6,792 nucleotides of DNA from Poseidonibacter ostreae. GTDB lineage: Bacteria > Campylobacterota > Campylobacteria > Campylobacterales > Arcobacteraceae. The DNA is taken from the NCBI RefSeq assembly GCF_009208055.1, contig NZ_WFKI01000074.1:1-6792 (forward strand), read 5' to 3'. This document shows positions 5,209 through 6,792 of this stretch, piece after piece. The number at the start of each line of letters is the position of its first letter. Position 1 is the first letter of the stretch. The notes beneath the pieces were generated by a model. It was not told the origin of the DNA, ran no database searches, and saw only the letters and a list, made by a program, of their open reading frames with translations. The position numbers and the translations under genes are program-made.

Positions 5209-6253
5209 GACACAAGAAATTGAATTTGCTGGAACGCAAATTCAAAAAGGTACAAATGTAACTATAAATTTAGAGTTACCTAAGCTTTATCACTCTCCAA
5301 TGGATTTACCAATAAGAGTAATTAGAGGTAAGAAAGATGGTCCAATTATCTTTATAAGTGCTGCAATTCATGGAGACGAACTTAATGGTATAGAGATTAT
5401 AAGAAGATTTAGAAAGTTAAATATTCTAAAAAGACTTAAAGGAACAATCGTTCTTATACCTATTGTAAACATATATGGAGTTATGACTCTATCTAGATAT
5501 ATGCCAGATAGAAGAGATTTAAATAGATCTTTTCCTGGAACAAAAAAAGGTTCTCTTGCAAGTCGTGTTGCAAAAGTATTTTTTGATGAGATTGTTTCTA
5601 AATGTGATTTTGGAATAGATTTACATACAGCAGCAATTCATAAATCAAACTTGCCTCAAATTAGAACAAATTTAGATAACGAATTTACTTATAATTTAGC
5701 AAAAATATTTGAAGCTCCCGTAGTTTTACATTCAGTATTAAGAGATGGGTCACTTAGAGCCGAGGCTCAAGAAAAAGATATACCAGTACTTTTATATGAA
5801 GCAGGAGAAGCTTTAAGATTTGATGAAACATCTATTAGAATTGGGGTTAAAGGTATTGTAAATATCTTAAGAGAATTACAAATGCTTCCTGAAGTAACAA
5901 AAAAGAAAAAGTTTAAAAATCCAATTATAGCAAGAAGCAGTCAATGGATTAGATCAACTGAAAGTGGAGTTATTAGAACTATAAAAGCTTTAGGTGATAT
6001 GGTAAAAGAAGATGAAATAATTGCTTATGTTGATGAACCTTTAGGTGATGAAAGTTTTGAGATAAAAGCAACTTTTGATGGTGTTATTATTGGAAAATCT
6101 GAGATACCTTTAATACAAGAAGGTGATGCTATTTTTCATATTGCTCAATTAAAAGATTTAGAGATTGCTGAAAATAAAATGGAATATTTTAATGAAAATG
6201 CAATTGAAGAGAGTGAATTTAACGAACTAAAAAAAGAAGAGAGTATAGAATAA
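5201..6253 (+). CDS. AstE/AspA-type zinc deacylase (succinylglutamate desuccinylase/aspartoacylase family)
   Basis: A 350-residue M14-like zinc amidohydrolase. Zinc ligands are His57 and Glu60 in HGDELNG and His142 in DLHT. Substrate-binding RDLNRSFPG is at 105-113. The catalytic Glu200 lies in LLYEAGEA. The C-terminal part (about 247-317) is the usual small beta domain resembling a lipoyl/hybrid motif, and the last 30 residues are acidic. The family removes acyl groups from amino acids such as succinylglutamate or N-acetylaspartate, but distant members like this one have unknown substrates. There is no ATG near the family N-terminus: GTG 5201 is chosen over the adjacent TTG 5198 (one residue longer), with AGAGA at 5188-5192 as the ribosome site. 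Either start overlaps the end of rimK, indicating coupled translation. A role in reversing or processing RimK products is inferred from context only. Confidence 0.9.
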   Translation: MHKTQEIEFAGTQIQKGTNVTINLELPKLYHSPMDLPIRVIRGKKDGPIIFISAAIHGDELNGIEIIRRFRKLNILKRLKGTIVLIPIVNIYGVMTLSRYMPDRRDLNRSFPGTKKGSLASRVAKVFFDEIVSKCDFGIDLHTAAIHKSNLPQIRTNLDNEFTYNLAKIFEAPVVLHSVLRDGSLRAEAQEKDIPVLLYEAGEALRFDETSIRIGVKGIVNILRELQMLPEVTKKKKFKNPIIARSSQWIRSTESGVIRTIKALGDMVKEDEIIAYVDEPLGDESFEIKATFDGVIIGKSEIPLIQEGDAIFHIAQLKDLEIAENKMEYFNENAIEESEFNELKKEESIE

Positions 6254-6272
6254 TTTTATATTCTATTCTTCT
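6235..6272. terminator. Possible hairpin at the convergent end of the rim run
   Basis: A bulged stem pairs 6245-6252 with 6259-6266 and, after a 4-nt bulge on the left, 6235-6240 with 6267-6272, enclosing the deacylase stop codon. There is no clean T-run behind it on the plus strand. It lies in the short gap between two convergent genes, where a terminator is expected. Confidence 0.3.
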
Positions 6273-6293
6273 GTTCTTCTAAAACTTGACTGT

Positions 6294-6792
6294 TTAAGAG
6301 AGTAATCTTTTCATACTATTAATATTTAAATTATCTTTGAATACTTTTTCATTTTCAATTTGAACAACATAATCCTCATTTAAACTAATAGCTTTTTCTA
6401 AATCATGTACTGCGTTATCTTCTTGTTTTAAAACAGCATATACTTTTGCTCTTTGATAAAATGCATTTGCATAAGTATTATCAATTTCTAAGGCATGATT
6501 AGCAAGTTTTAAAGACCAATTTGCCTCTCCTAAATCTAAAACTGCATCAGATTTAAAAGTTAAGGCTTCAATATCATTAGATCTAATTTCTAATATCTCA
6601 TCATATATTTCAAGCTTTCCAGAAGGTGTTGAATCTTGAGAAGCTCTTAACCATAAAGAGTGAATAGCATTCATATTTAGTATTTCTTGTTCATTTTGTT
6701 TTACTTGTAATGCTCTTTTAGAAAGGTTATCTTCAAAAGCACTCATTCTAATCTCATACTCTTTAATAGTTTTAGATGTCTTTTCCTCAATC
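6294..6792 (-). CDS. TPR-repeat protein, 5' end beyond the window
   Basis: A tetratricopeptide-repeat protein, a scaffold for protein-protein contacts of unknown partner. At least two repeats are clear: one with IEALTFKSDAVLDLGEANWS and one with ANAFYQRAKVYAVLKQEDNA, each ending in a typical ALEID or AISLN helix; a weaker one comes before them, around the LEIYDEILEI segment. A non-repeat C-terminal helix ends in MKRLLS. An ATG at 6746 would give 150 residues, but it has no good ribosome site and the frame stays open through another 15 codons to the window edge, reading IEEKTSKTIKEYEIR. That stretch looks like a charged helix continuous with the rest. The gene is therefore most likely cut by the window border. 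It converges on the deacylase gene. Confidence 0.8.
   Translation of the reverse strand, partial: IEEKTSKTIKEYEIRMSAFEDNLSKRALQVKQNEQEILNMNAIHSLWLRASQDSTPSGKLEIYDEILEIRSNDIEALTFKSDAVLDLGEANWSLKLANHALEIDNTYANAFYQRAKVYAVLKQEDNAVHDLEKAISLNEDYVVQIENEKVFKDNLNINSMKRLLS

Overview
The window is a low-GC stretch of ordinary chromosomal DNA, most likely from a member of the Campylobacterota close to Arcobacter (Arcobacteraceae). This is inferred from the strongly AT-rich coding style, from extended -10 promoters of the TGC-TATAAT type without a clear -35 box, and from the family flavour of the proteins, such as a YebC that starts MGRAFEYRKA. No insertion sequence, tRNA, rRNA, CRISPR array or phage gene was seen.

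Left part (1-2430): an M48-family metallopeptidase lipoprotein gene has its own promoter and an AT-only hairpin terminator. A stand-alone EAL-domain protein (cyclic di-GMP phosphodiesterase type) follows. It converges on yebC, which lies on the minus strand with its own promoter and a shared terminator hairpin.

Middle (2430-3200): a gene-free stretch of about 430 bases. Its first half is nearly pure A+T. Its second half holds a compact, structured, locally GC-richer segment with a -10 box in front and an intrinsic terminator behind, read here as an unassigned small RNA or leader of about 115 nt. Next is a 92-residue exported protein with six cysteines in mirror-symmetric spacing.

Right part (3197-6253): a run of five tightly spaced plus-strand genes, probably one operon. 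They encode a 68-residue acidic protein of unknown function, a SnoaL-like (NTF2-fold) protein, a RimB-type retropepsin-like protease, RimK (ATP-grasp glutamate ligase), and an AstE/AspA-type zinc deacylase. The last three overlap (TAATG junction, then start codons inside the end of rimK). They form a plausible writer/eraser set: RimK adds glutamates to a protein or peptide, and the two hydrolases could trim or release them. The right edge holds a minus-strand TPR protein whose reading frame runs off the window.

The items most worth a second look are the candidate RNA at 2667-2783, the RimB-RimK-deacylase cluster with its two small upstream partners, and the symmetric six-cysteine exported protein.
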